From Monosporascus cannonballus (lineage: Eukaryota; Ascomycota; Sordariomycetes; Xylariales), in NCBI GenBank assembly GCA_004154925.1, contig QJNS01000097.1, positions 1-64,000 on the forward strand: DNA of 64,000 nucleotides. The letters run 5' to 3'. The notes beneath the pieces are model-generated. The model was not told where the DNA came from. It saw nothing but the letters and a program-made list of their open reading frames with translations, and made no database searches. Position 1 is the stretch's first letter. Every line of letters begins with the position of its first letter. Positions 45,343-58,684 of this stretch are shown here, one piece after another. Made by a program: the position numbers and the translations under genes.

Positions 45343-47266
45343 CTAAAACGTCCTCGAGGAGCTCGGCCTCCTGTCCTTGACCCTCCCCCTCATCTTCTGC
45401 CTCCGCTTCTTGCGCAGTCCGACGGTCTGCCGCCGCTGGAAGCTCCGCCGCACCCAGTCGACGATCGACTCCCGCAGCAGGATCAGACCGGTGCCGATGA
45501 CGACCGGTATCGCGAGTTTCCAACTATTTTATAGCCGCGTTAGTACGCCAGGGCTCCGTAGGCCGCTACGGGACCGGGACGTCTGAGACTCACAAGAACA
45601 AGACATTTTGTTGGATACCGGGAAAGTCTTCGAAGTTTTGGCCGAAGTAGCCGGTTATGAAGGTCAACGGCAGGAAGATTATGGTCGCCGTCGTCAGCTG
45701 CTTCATGCTCTCGTTCTGGTAGGTGGCTATCGTGTTGAAGATGAGATCGATCATGTGGTTGGCCGACTCCTTTATCTGGTTAAGGCTCTCAGTGATCAGG
45801 ACGCAGTGATCATACACGTCGCCGAGATAGGTATAGGCCATGGGTGTTATGATGACGCCCCCCAGAGGATTTTGCAGTTCTCGGGTCACTTGGTCTCCGG
45901 TCAGCTTCGTCTTGTGGTCGCGGAGCGCGTTGATGAGAGCCTGTATCGGATTGACGAAGCTATACATCTTGTTGATCTCAGAGATGATTATGTACAGGTT
46001 CTTCGTGTGCTTGATGTTGGGGTGCGTGAGGACGTCCACCTCTAGGTCGCCCACCACATCGGAATAGCAAGCGGTTACCGGGAGGGCCATGTCGATGATC
46101 GCGTCGATGATGGCCTGGGCGACCATCGAAGCGTCGCACGACTGCCGGAGGATGGTTGTCGGACTTCTTAACCGCTCTAGGATGGGTTCCTCGACGTCAT
46201 CGGCCGACTGCTCGAAAAAGGCGATAACCGTGTTGTCGGATGTGATGAACATCGCAACCTGCTCGGCCATGACGGCGACCTTCCTCTGGGCCAAGGCGGA
46301 GTGTTGCTCCATGAAGTCTGTACGGGCATCGTTCGACGCGGCGTGATATCTCTGTAGCGTGCAGAGACTATCCTGATCGAAGACCGTGGACAGGTTGCTG
46401 GGCTTATGCGTGAAGCTGTGGCCGGCGGTGGGACGCGGCCAGACCCCCCTTTCGAGGCCACTCGTCGTGGCTGGTTGCCTTGCCTTCTTCCCTTGGATCC
46501 AACCATGAAGCTTCCTAGTGATCCTTTTCACGGCGCCACCGCCCTTGACGCTGCGGCCGTCATCATCGTCGTCGCCCTCGCTCTCGTCGCTGCTGCTGTC
46601 GTCCTCGACGAGGCGGACGAGTTTCAGGCAGGTTAAAATAAGGAATGCGTGATTCGCGTACCAATCCACTTTGGTGCGGTTCCTTGTGTTCATGATATCC
46701 TCTATGGACAGTCGATGCAGATTCTTGTATCTCCCTAAGGCTTGAATGACGTCCCACGAGAGGCCGTTGACATTGATCCACCGGCACTTTACCCAGCTCG
46801 GCTGCGGTTTTGTTACGAACTCAATCAGTTCCTTATTTTCGAGCTCGTGGATTTCCAGGTCGGTCTGCGAGAAATCGACAACGGTGATCTGGCAGGCGGC
46901 ATGGAGGGTTGGCAGCGAGCCGGGCTGTCCGCCGTCGGGCTTGGAAGGGTCCATGCCCGGTTCGGCGCCCGGCTTCCATCCCGGAGGGCCCGATTCGAAC
47001 TCTTCAAACTCTTCTATGGTGCGAAAGGTGTTGGCGCGCGTAACTCGCCGCCTGAACTGACCAGCAGTGGGCGTCAGAGACGGGTGATGGGAGGTGTGGC
47101 TCGTAGTTTGCTGTAACGGCGCCGTGGTGGTGTCGAGGTGGAGATCATTTTGGACGTGAGATCTTCTACGACCGGGGACATTTCCAGGAGGGAGAGCCGT
47201 GTGTGCGCTTACCGCCCCCGAGAGCTCTGTAGATGGTGTTACGACGTTTCCAAGGTCCGCTGGCAT
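45343..47266 (-). CDS. CorA-family magnesium/divalent cation transporter
   Basis: Two exons, 47266-45594 and 45523-45343, encode 617 residues. The intron (45524-45593) has donor GTGAGT, branch CTAAC and acceptor TAG; splicing restores the second transmembrane helix (FFWKLAIPVVIGTGLILL), which the unspliced frame loses. The N-terminal 110 residues are Ser/Thr-rich and disordered. The cytosolic domain (about 120-530) has SWVKCRWINVNGLSWDVIQALG and LHRLSIEDIMNTRNRTKVDW, an acidic/basic insertion (DDSSSDESEGDDDDDGRS, KKARQ) and a long stalk helix. The signature loop after the first transmembrane helix is TGYFGQNF, with Gln where bacterial CorA has Met in YGMNF. The C-terminal tail is very basic. 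ATG at 47264-47266 is the first in frame; the frame is open to 47350 but without an ATG, so a short 5' exon could exist. Likely plasma membrane or vacuolar Mg2+ channel. Confidence 0.88.
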
Positions 47267-47350
47267 ATCGGGGAAGCCTTCGGTAGCCGTACTGCCAGAG
47301 GACGAAGACGAGGGATGTGAAAGGGTTTCTGGATGTGATATGATGGCCAC

Positions 47351-48394
47351 TAAACATTACGAGTTGATTGACCTCGTCTTTTCGGAATTGAGCATCAGGT
47401 CAAGGTTAACTCAGTAGTCGCTCGGGGCCTGCTAGAGACAATGCGAGTCGATGCCTTCGAGTAAGGAGGCGACAGTACGAACCACGAAGGAGAGAATATA
47501 GGCGTGTCAAGTCTTCGCATAAAACGGCCGATCAGGTTCCTCCTATTCGCATCATTGCAGTACCTCTATAAAGGTAATGCGAAACACGGAAGGGTGGTTT
47601 ATGGAGCCGACTACTGGTAGTGCTCCATTCCGGCCGTGCAAGGTGCCCATGGAGAATGGTGAGATTGCGTCGATAAGGTAGGTAGTGACTGATAACATTA
47701 AAGGCACGACCAGCGGCGTTGAGTTACCACTAAAGCCACTACCCCCACCTAGCCTTATTACGACAATCCAGTACAACCTAGGCCTTTTACTAGCAAAGTA
47801 GACATCATTCGCAAATACCGACCCCACACTACATAAAAACGCGGCATATTCCTGTGCGGACAAATGCACAGAACGTTTAAGCGCAAACCCATAATGCAAA
47901 TAAGAGGCATTCAGCAAAATACTGCTTTTTTCAAACTTTCAGCCATCCTAAGGGTGTGTTCGATGGATCTCAGCGGCCGCGCAGCTTGTAGCTTTTCGCT
48001 ACTTCCCCCCATATTAAACTCTAAGAGCCATAACGCCTTTCCCTATCAGGAAGCGATCATCGTGAGACTTCATGAGCAACGGCTGCGAAGATATTTTTGG
48101 TGTACCCTTGGCAACCAGGCCTAGACGGACTAGCTTATCGCAGCTGCTGAAGAAACGCCAGCGGCGGGAAGCTGCCCTAACAGCCACTGAAGCAGTAGCC
48201 ACTTACATTGATTTTGCCCTTTATGATCTCATAAGTTTGTTAGTCTGATAAGAACTTATCTCAGCTAGCTCAGGCCTCCCTGGCTCGTTTTCCCAATTTC
48301 TTCAAAGTCACTCAAGTACCGCTCCACAACGCTAAATATTAACCAATCAAAACCCAAATCCCCGTAACGACCCAGCGAGGCCTGAATTATAATT
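47351..48394. other. Intergenic region up to the second AT-rich block
   Basis: Upstream flank of the CorA gene. No supported gene or RNA; the frames at 47552-48202 have no recognisable features. The switch to AT-rich sequence occurs at about 48390-48420 with no obvious inverted repeat at the border. Confidence 0.5.
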
Positions 48395-50959
48395 GCGTAA
48401 AAACGTTTTCGTTTAGCATTTTTGCTTTTTTAAAAAAACAAAAATTTATAATAATTTAATAATAAAATATTTTTATAATAATATATATATATTTATATAA
48501 TTATTTTAAACATAATTTATTATTAATATTATTTTAATATTAATTAAAATCTATTTATTATTTTTAAACCTTAACGTATTTATTAGTTATAACCCGAATT
48601 TATCGTATTTTTTTTTCAAAATACGATAAATCCGAATTTTCTTAATTTTACTGCGTTATGCTCTTAAAACAAAATATACGTACGCATATTTTAAATTTTT
48701 GGCATTAATATAAAAAAATTAATATAACGTTTAAAATTTTTATTCGTAATTAAGTTTTTTACGACGATTTAGGCCGAATTATTAATTTAATTACTTAAAT
48801 TAATTAATTAATTAATATCTTAAAAAAGAAATACGTAAAAAATCATTAATATATAAAAATTAATAGGAATTTTTAATTCCGATTAATTAAAACCTCGCTA
48901 TACGTAAATATTATAATATATTATACGGGGAATTTATAATTTTCGTAAAAAAGCTTAAATTTTATTATTCGTTAAAAATATTATTCGAAATTAAAATAAT
49001 TTATATTATTTTGAATAAAAATTAATATTATATAAAAACGTTTATTTTTAATCAATTTAAGCTTTTAAATTAAATAATTATATATTTTAAAAATATAATA
49101 ATTATATAATATAAAATAAAAAGCGAAACGATTTTATAATAATAATAATTTAAATATTTTTATATATTTTTTTATAATTCTAATTATTATAATTAAAATA
49201 ATTTTTAAAATTAACGGCAATTATTTACTTTATTAATTAAGTAAATTTTTATTATTTTCGGATTTATTACGGAATAATATTAATATATTAAAGGGATTAA
49301 ATATTTATAAAAATTATTATATATTAAATAAAAATATAATTCGGTTAATAAAAAAATTAAAAAATTATATTAATTTCTTAATAATTATATAATTTTAATT
49401 AAGATAAATTATATTTTATAATTAAATATAATAAAGCGATATTTTATTTTAATATAATAATTTTAATATTTAAAATTATATTCGTAATATAACGTTTCGA
49501 TATAATATCGTTATATAAAATATTATTATAATTTTTATTCGTTATTATAATCGTAGTTTTTAAAAAAATTAAAATAATTTATATTTTAATTTAATTAATA
49601 TTATAAAATTAAATAATTTTATAAAACGTTATAATAATATTTAATATTATTTAATATTTTTTACTAATTCGTAATTAATATTATTCGGACTTTGTCATTT
49701 ATTTTTATTAATATATTTTATAAACATAATAAATAAAAATTTTCCGGTTTTTTTAAATTAAAATATATTCCGTATAATAAGCGCCGTTCGATTTTGTTAA
49801 ATATAATTAACGAAAATAAAAATATTATTAATAATATTTATAACGTTTAATTTTTTTTAAAAATATATAAATTAAAAAAATAATCTTATTAATTTTTAAA
49901 ACGTTTTTATTTTATTTATAAAAATTAAAAAATAATTAATTATATTTAAAACATATAAATTAATTAAGCTAAAATAACCGATTTATATAATAAAAAACGG
50001 TGGTTTTTTTGTTTTTATTTTATTTTATATATAAATACATTTTTTGCTTATATTTATACGTATTTATTAGCCCGATATTATAATCGAGACGTATAAAATA
50101 TAAATAATTTTGGAAACGGATTATTAATTTTTAAATAAAATAACGTAATTATATTAAAAAGTTTCGAAATTTTATTTTTTTAAAATTTTTATCCTTTATA
50201 TGTATAATATTCGTATATTTACGTTATTTTTATAGAAATTATGTATATAATACGAATTATTTATAACAAAAATATTTAATATATATGGAATTTTTTAAAA
50301 TACTTTAATTAAAATATTTTTTTCGAAAACCGATTTTACCGAATTTATAAAATATATATATTTCCGGTTAACCGTCGTCGAATTTAAATTTATCGTATAT
50401 AACGTAATTATTAAATATTTTAATAATACCGAATAAATAAGAAAAATATTACGAAATTTTAATTAAAACGTATTAATAAATATAAATCTTTTTAACGAAA
50501 TTTTTTATTATTATTTGCTAATAATACGTTATTTAATAATATAAATAATTTAATAAATACTTCGTAAATATTTTATTTTTTTAATTCGAAAATATAACTT
50601 ATTTATATTATTTTTTAAATAATACGGTTTTAATTAAAATATATCAAATAAAACTTTTTTATCGGATAATTACAAAACTGGAAATATTTTTAATACGGCC
50701 GATATTTTATAAAACGATAATTTATTAATTTTATTAAAAATAATAATTAACCATTAATTAATAATATTTATGTTAATAAAAATTTCGAAATTATTATTTT
50801 TTTAAAAAAAGTTTAAATTTATTTATAGTTTTTATATATTTTATAATATAATAACGTTAATTATATTAAATAATTAATACCGATATTATTTTTTTTATAA
50901 AATTAATTAATTTTATTATGGCAAAAAAATATTTTATTTCGATTAAATATTACGTTATA

Positions 50960-51190
50960 AAGAGAGAAAGCGCTGTTAGCGCCGCCGAATTGGGCGGAAA
51001 GCGTCGTTATTTTAGGAGGTACCAGCAGCGTGGGGAAAACCGTGACAAAAGGTCGAAAGCAGGTATTATATATTTGGCCAGATCTCCTACGTATGGGATT
51101 ATTTGTACCTGGGATCTAGTTTCGGTTCTTTGTATTAGCGGAACGTCCAATTTTAATATTTTTCGTCTTATTCTTATTTCCTTATTATTT
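50960..51190. other. Less-mutated GC island inside the AT-rich block
   Basis: About 230 bp of nearly normal composition, including GCGCTGTTAGCGCCGCCG near 50970 and ordinary TG and CA dinucleotides, between heavily mutated stretches. It supports a 101-codon open frame (50918-51223), but the frame extends into mutated sequence and has no recognisable domain. It may be a single-copy fragment that RIP did not target. Confidence 0.5.
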
Positions 51191-53163
51191 ACGATAAATT
51201 TATCCCTTATTGCCCGAAGTTAGCGGACGTAAATTGCCATAGTTATTTTACTTTATATATGGCAATAATGGTTTCCGTATTTTTTTTCGGCCTTTTTCTT
51301 ATTTACGTTATTTAAAATAATCGGTCCTTTTATTTTTCGCCGTCGATGATTATTTACCCGTTTCCGCTTTCCTAACCAAATAACCGTTAATCCGATAATC
51401 GCATTTTCGCCTGTAGGCGTAAGTAATCTATACGAAAACTACGCCGCTTTTCTTTAATGTTTTATTGCCCGAAAAACGCAAAACCGAACCGCGAAATAAG
51501 TGCCGACGTTTTCTGTTAAATAATATATTATTTATTAAACGTAATTAAGTAATATTTGTTTTATTAAGCCGAAATATTTTAAGGAAACCGAAATTAATAT
51601 TAACGGTATTCTTAATAAATAAAAATAATATACGAAATTATTTTTTAAAACTTTTTTTATAAATTTTTTATATTTTTAATTTTATTCGTATAAGTATTAT
51701 ATTAATATAAAGGTTGGCGACTAGTAAATATCGATTAAAAATTTTAAATACAAAACGATTTAGGATTTTTTTTTATATATTTATAAACGATATAAAATTA
51801 AATTTTAAAATAACGATAAAAAATATATCCGTTAATTTTAACAATTATATATAATAATTAATAATTGGTATATAAACCGGAATAACATTAAAAAAAATAA
51901 ATAAAGTACGTAAACAATTTTTTTATTTTGTTATATTAATATAATTAATTAATTATTTAATCCGAATTATAAATTTTTTTAATATATAATTAATATTATA
52001 AATATATTTTGGTTTTTCGTTTTGGTTACCGGCCGCCGAATATCGATAATAAGTTAATATTTAATATAAATAACTTACGAGTTATTTTAATATTTAATAT
52101 TACATTTAATATAAATTTATTTTCCGATAAACGGTATTATATTTAATTAATTAATTATTATTAGATTTTATGTTATACCGGAATACGATTTATAAAATTT
52201 ATGGATAATAAGTGGAAAAAGCTAAAAAATAACTTTATCGAAAAGTTTTTCGGTTGTAAAGTTATTTAGTTTTTTTCGTTAAATAATAATAAAAATTAGG
52301 CGCCGCTGCTGGATAAAGATTTTAAATTATTTTAAAGCCATTTTTTTTTAAAAGATTATAGAATGCGGATATTTTAAGGCTTTTTATTACGAAAATATTT
52401 AGATAATAATTATACGGTATTTTATTACTGGACGGTATATACCGGTTATAATTATTAAATTTATTTATTATAAAGGGGTTAATAATAAACTTAAGTTATA
52501 CGTTTTTATTATAATTTATTTCCGGTATCGAATAATTAAATATCGTTTAAATTAATAATTTTTATTTAGGATTATTTTTTATTTTATTTTTATTAAGAAA
52601 TTTCTTTTCTGTATTATTTTTACGATTTTCGCTTTTGCCCTATATAATAACGTATTTAATACGCCGAATTTAATAAACGTATTTATTATATTTAGATCGA
52701 AACCGCCGCGATTTAAGTAATATATTTTATTTTGATAAAAGGTATCCAAATTGAAAATCCCGGTTTTCCGTTAATATTGTGGGATATTGCTTTTTGAAAT
52801 TAAGGCCATATTGTATTTTAAACTTAAAAATAATATTAGTTAATAAAATTTCGATTTAGGATATAAAAAAAATAAACGTTTAGGTTTGTTAAAAGAAATA
52901 TTGCGAATATTACGAATAATACGTTTCGTATTTTTTTTTTATTTAAGATAAAATAATAAAAATAGTTAATATTTATATGGATTTGGGAATTATGTTAACC
53001 GGATTTCGTTTTTAGGAAATATATTAAATTTTGTACGTAATTAAATAATGCGTTATAATTTTTAATTTGTGATATTTTATTATGTTTACCTAAATAAAAT
53101 TATTAATTTCGATTTTTAAAATTTTTTTTAGAGGAAGAAAAGAAAAATTAATTATTTTGATTA

Positions 53164-53980
53164 TTTACGTACGTAAGCCTTATGCGTGATTTTCGAGTTA
53201 TTTTGGATATGGTACCCGAAGAAATATGGGCAAATTTTCCGTTGGATCCGGAAATTGTCGAGCTTGAAAAATAACGTACGTAATTTAAGTAAGGTAAATA
53301 CCAAATCGAAAGTTATAAAAAAAAGGAAAAAATCCGGAAACTTACTAATAAAATTTATATAAAACGTACGTAACGTAAAAGGCAGATTATTAAAAAATAT
53401 TGCAAATATTATTTTTATAATTGTTTTATTTAAAATATTAAAAAATAAATACGGGACAAAAAGGAGGAAAAATATACGGAGCCTATTATTAATATTATTA
53501 TTCCAAAACGTATTAAATTAACGGAAATTATTTGCTACCAGCCTAATAACTTAATTAAAAACGAAATTTTTAATGAAAAATTAAAGTTATTAATTTTATA
53601 ATAATTTTTTACGATAAAAAAAATAATTAAGCATAACCGTATTTAACAGAAAACTAAGGTTTATTTATCCGTTAAATTTAAGTTACCTAAAACGGAAACC
53701 GAAATTATGTCCAGCTTTAATTAATTCCGTTTTTTATGCAAATCGCGTAATATCCTGATTATATTAATAATAAGTAATTTTTTTTAAAAAAACGGGCTTT
53801 TATATATTGCCGTTTTGTTATTATAAATAATTATTGCGATAATTATTATTTGATCGGGCGTAAACGGATTAAGTAATACGGCGAAAAAATCCGGTATAAA
53901 TATTTTAAGTATAAAAACTTTAAGTTTTAATATTTGGATTATTTCCGGAATTATATTTAAAATATTTATAATATTATTTT
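53164..53980 (+). pseudogene. DUF3435 protein (Starship captain/tyrosine recombinase family), RIP-mutated C-terminal part
   Basis: From 53164 one frame, broken only by stops at places expected for CAA/CAG/CGA changes, reads MRDFRVILDMVPEEIWANFP and continues LDPEIVELEK, a Lys/Arg-rich helix, YYFYNCFI, IRDKKEEKYTEPIINIII, PKRIKLTEIICYQPNNL and KNEIFNEKLKLLIL to about 53601. This order is that of the DUF3435 C-terminal half: (P)L.PEI.EL, a basic coiled coil, YF.....IE.Q, an EY.EP...Y.IPERA.L...C.QP segment. Near 53790-53965, in a shifted frame, YFKYKNFKF then YLDYFRNYI preserve the spacing of the family's C-terminal zinc finger, with Cys and His codons changed to Tyr codons as C-to-T/G-to-A mutation would do. 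The catalytic Arg/His/Arg/Tyr domain should lie upstream (about 51.9-53.1 kb), but I could not read it. Family call is by eye; no restored product is given. Confidence 0.55.
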
Positions 53981-55119
53981 ATAATTATTAAAGTAAATAA
54001 AGTAAAAGCGATTTTGTAAGGCGAAATGTTACCGGATAATAAAAGCTAAATAAAAGAACGATAGAAAAATTAAATATTATAATTATTTCTAAATTGTGTT
54101 TTTATTAAGGTATCTTAATTTTTTGTATTACGTTAAGTATAGAAAATTAACGAATTAATCGTAATAATAATAATTAACTTAATATTTATAATTATATAAA
54201 AATTATTACGGTAGACGAAACCGTAATAATTCTGTATTAAAGATATTTAAGCTTATAAATTCTAAATATTAGTCGTTAATTTTATTATAAAACCTTGTAT
54301 TTTTCTTTTCGAACATAATTAAAGAAAATAAATAAATATAAAGGATTTATACGTAAAAAGCTAATATATTTATTATAAAGATTAATAATTTTTTATTTAA
54401 TTTCGGCTAATTTTTATTTTATTTAGGTTTCGAAAATTTCCAGTTTTCTTTTAATCTTAATAATGGCATTTTAAAAAGATTTATCCGGATAATTTATCCG
54501 GATAATTTGCTTATTTTTAATAAATTATGTTTATTAATTCGTTTGTATTTAAAAGCTAATAACGGTTTTGTTTTATAAAGGTATTAATAGATAAATATTT
54601 AAAAATTAAAATTTATAACGGGATAAAATAAATTATTTAAAAACGTATAAAATTAATAAAATTATTAATAAAAATAATTTATAGTAAATTAATTATTTAA
54701 CTTTTTTAATTAATCCGTAATTATAAATAATATAGAAATTTTCTTAATAATTACCTTTTTTTTCTTAAATCTTTATTATAATAATTATTTTCGATATATT
54801 AAAAAAAGGCGTTTAATAAAAAAACGGCGTTTTATATGTTAAATATTAGAAGTTAAAATTTTACTTATAATAAATATAATTTTTAAATTAATAATAATTA
54901 AACGTAACTTTAATAATAATATCGTTATTAATTTCCGATTTATAGGTTCTAACTTTAAGATATAATATTATTACAAAAAGTAAATAAAAACGTTTCGTAT
55001 ATCCGAAATATTCCGTAATTTTTTCGGTATAAGTTTTATAATGTTAAAATAAGTTAATTACTGGAGTAATTAAAATATATAAGGGAATAAACGTTTTTTA
55101 AATTAAAGAGAAATTCGAA

Positions 55120-55365
55120 GTAATTTCGGCAGATCCGATATATGTTATGTTTGGATACGTCGTACTGGATAAGTTATTTTAATATATTGAAATCCGGTTT
55201 TTAAGGGCAATTTGTGCAAATATGATAATTGGAAAAATTGAGGATATGCTGTCGTTTAGCAGACGAGGAGCCAAAGTATTTTTGGTACCGCGAATAATCG
55301 TAAGTATAACTGCCTGAGGTTTGTAAATATTATTGGAAAGCCGCCTAGATTAAAAAATACCGATT
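55120..55365. other. Second less-mutated island inside the AT-rich block
   Basis: About 240 bp with near-normal composition (for example GCTGTCGTTTAGCAGACGAG near 55250) between mutated stretches. No open frame or domain recognised. Confidence 0.45.
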
Positions 55366-55999
55366 ATATAATCCGTAATGCTTTATGTTAAGCGTTAATT
55401 TATTACTTAAGTTTAATAATCGCCGTAAGTTTTTTATAAAGGCTTTAAATAAGTTAATATTAAATTTGGGGATTACGGGATTATATTATATATTATTTTA
55501 ATATAATTTGTTATAATTTTAATATAAATATTAACGTTAATTATAGGAAAATTAATTTTAATTATTAGAATTACGTAATTGCCTTATAATTTTATTAAAT
55601 TATTAAATTTTTTTTCGGAAGCAATTTATAATTATTTTAAGTAATAAGGCATAAATAAGAAGGCAGTAAGAAAATTTTGCTATATTAACTTAAGAAAACG
55701 GTATAAATTTCCGCCGTATTATTTATTTTTATTAATTTTCGAATTCCGACGTTTAAATTTTTTTTATTTATAGTATATTATTTTTAATTTATCATTTTAA
55801 CCCTAATTTATTATTATTATTATTTTTATTTTGCAATTAATTACCTGGGACGAATTAAAGCTTATCCGCGTTTAAGTTTTTCCATTTTATATACTTTTAT
55901 TCCGGATTTTTTTATTACTTATCTATATTATAAAATATAATGGCAACCAAGTAAGTAATTAGTATAGTATAAATTGCGGCGTTTTAATAATATATGTAA

Positions 56000-56896
56000 T
56001 TTTATAATTTTAATTATATTACCTTTTAATATTACTCCCGTAATATTATTAATATCGAATACGTTTTATTTTAAAAAAATTTAATTAAAGGTTATATTAT
56101 TTGTTCCGATTTATTAGTATTTTTTTATTTTTTCGTTATTCCGGTTATATTATGTATTAATATATTTAGGTTTTTATTTTAATAATATTTTATTACTTAA
56201 TTTTAATACGTTTTAATAATTTATAGATTTTTTAATTAACAAGTTCGTACGCCGAATTTGTATTAATATTGATATTAACGCCTTTATAACGAAAAACGTA
56301 AACGGAAAGTATTTTTTCGATTAAACGAAAATCGTAATTAAAGTAAAGCATTTCCGTACCCGTAAAATTTTCCGAAAGAAATAAGCTTTATTTGCAGTAG
56401 TTACGGGACGCCTAAATTTTATTTTCGTTATTTTTCGCCTGTATCCAAACCTTATGGCCAATATATATATCCCCGGGCCGAAATAAATAAAAATTTTTAA
56501 GGATAATTTGCGAAATATGGCCGCCGTATTTAAAAAAATAATTAAACGTTAAAATACGTTTTCGTAAGCATTATTAGATAACGATATAATATTACGAACA
56601 ATTATAACGATAATTTAATATAATTAATAATATTAATATCGGAAAACGGAAAAAATAAATTAAATAACCGTACGAAATTAATTAACTTTGTTATATTGCA
56701 TTAATTAATACGAATTATATATTTTTTTATTTAACTTATTTTTTATCGTAAATACCCTTACCGCCGAAATATTAAGAAATTTGGGTTTTAGTAAATGGCC
56801 GCCGATGCCGGGAATTTTTAAATTAACGTTATTATTTTTGCTTAAGCGTTTATTAAAGTTAAATATATTTTTGGTATTTCCATAAATAATTGCCAT
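56000..56896 (-). pseudogene. Unidentified degenerate reading frame, minus strand
   Basis: A 63-codon open frame (56896-56705, MAIIYGNTKNIFNFNKRLSK to IPGIGGHLLKPKFLNISAVR) continues downstream with few stops: GGHISQIILKNFYLFRPGDIY, then IGHKVWIQAKNNENKI and SENFTGTEMLYFNYDF. The sustained protein-like composition in a block with stops everywhere else suggests a mutated gene of a repeated element. I do not recognise the family. Confidence 0.4.
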
Positions 56897-57800
56897 ATTT
56901 TTACTAGAAGTTATAATGATCTTTTTATTTTTTATATTTTTATTATTTTCCGAAAATCGCTTTTATTTTAATTAGTTACGTAAACGTTTAATATAAAAAA
57001 TTATTTAAATTTTTAATTATTTATTTTAAAAATTAAGTATTAATGCTTTTTAAATTATATTAACTTATTAAAAATTGAAAGTAATAATAATTTAGTTAAA
57101 TAATATAATTGTTAATTATTTTTTAATAAGCGGCAATATATTAAAATATTAAGGGATAACAAGTTAAAAATTCGTACGAAAAATCGGTTTTAATAACGTT
57201 AATTCGGAGGTATACTTATATAAAATATAATTAATACTTATAGGTTTTTAACCGAAATTAAAACGATATTTTTAAGGCAATTTATTTTTTTTTGTTAAAT
57301 CGAAAGGTTAGGCATATAATATTATGATAATGCCGTTACGGGAAAAATTAAAATAATTAATAAAGGTAATACCCCTAGTAATTTTTCTAAAGTAAAATTT
57401 TTTCTTTATTATTTAAGGGATTAAAATATTTTACGTATTATTTATTGTAATATAAGATTTTTTCGAACGAGGTTTTTCGGAAGTTCGAAAAAGTACGGCT
57501 AAGTAAAATTACTTTCCCGTTTATAAGGCTTATGCAAATATTTTATTTATATTATATTTTCTAATTTTATTTTAATATTTTAATATAATGATTTTATATT
57601 GGTTAATATTTTGGCATATAGTTATATTTACCGAATAATTCGATTTTTTATATAGTAAATTTTGTTTATATTACGGTATTTAATATGTTAATATAAATAA
57701 TTTTTTTTTTTGCGGGATTAGCTTATGAAAATTTTTTTTAAGGATTTAAAATTTATAAAATATATAATATCGTAAAAGATATTTTTTGTAAGGTTAATTA

Positions 57801-57913
57801 AAAAAATATTATAAAAATTATAAGTTCGTAAAATATAAAACCTTTTATAAAGTTTTTTTACGAAGTTTATTAATAAAAAAAATATTATAAAAATAATAAG
57901 TTCGTAAAATATA
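57801..57913 (+). repeat. Two-copy direct repeat
   Basis: A sequence ending AAGTTCGTAAAATATA occurs at about 57801-57837 and again at about 57876-57913, nearly identical, with similar intervening TTTTTTACGA stretches; a degenerate tandem duplication with a period of about 76 bp. Confidence 0.6.
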
Positions 57914-58684
57914 GGATTTTTTACGAGGTTTTTTTTGCAAAATATTTTTTATAAGGTATTTTTTACGAAATATCTTTTAAATTTAATTAAAATAATATTA
58001 AAAATAAATTTTCTTATAAGATTTTTCCTATAAGCTCCGGTTTTATAATAAGTCCTTTTTTTATCCCTTATGTTTTTCTTTTCGTTTTGCCTTTTTACTT
58101 TAATTTAAAAAATTTTCTAAAAGCTTTTCCCGAAAGATTATTATTTTGATACCCCGTTAATAGCATTTTAACTTACGTTTATTTATAATGCCGAAAAATA
58201 ATAAATATTCGGAATATCCCTTTATTATTTACGTTTTAAAGAATTATTATAAATTATTATGTATTTTTTTTATATAAGGAATTTTTTAGCCAGATATTTT
58301 ATTTTTTATATTTACGTAAAAATAACTTTTTTAACAGGTTATTATTATCGGTAAATATTTTTATTTTTATTTCCGAAATTATGTATTTTTAGTTTTTATT
58401 TTCGGGTTTTATATTTATTTGCTAGGGTATTTATTTTTAAGCGAGTTTAGTTTTAAACCTTAAATATTTATTTTTGGCTATTCGATTATGTAATGGGAAT
58501 AAAAAAAGAAAAAAGTTACCGCCGACTTACCTTAAATTATTTTTAATAAATATATTTATATTTGCTTAATTAGCCCGATTAATTATAGCGGACGATTTCG
58601 TACGAATTATTACGTTATTATGTCCGATTTTATATATCGTCCGAAAACCATATAAGCAATTAATCCGGTTTTTACGGAAAAAGT

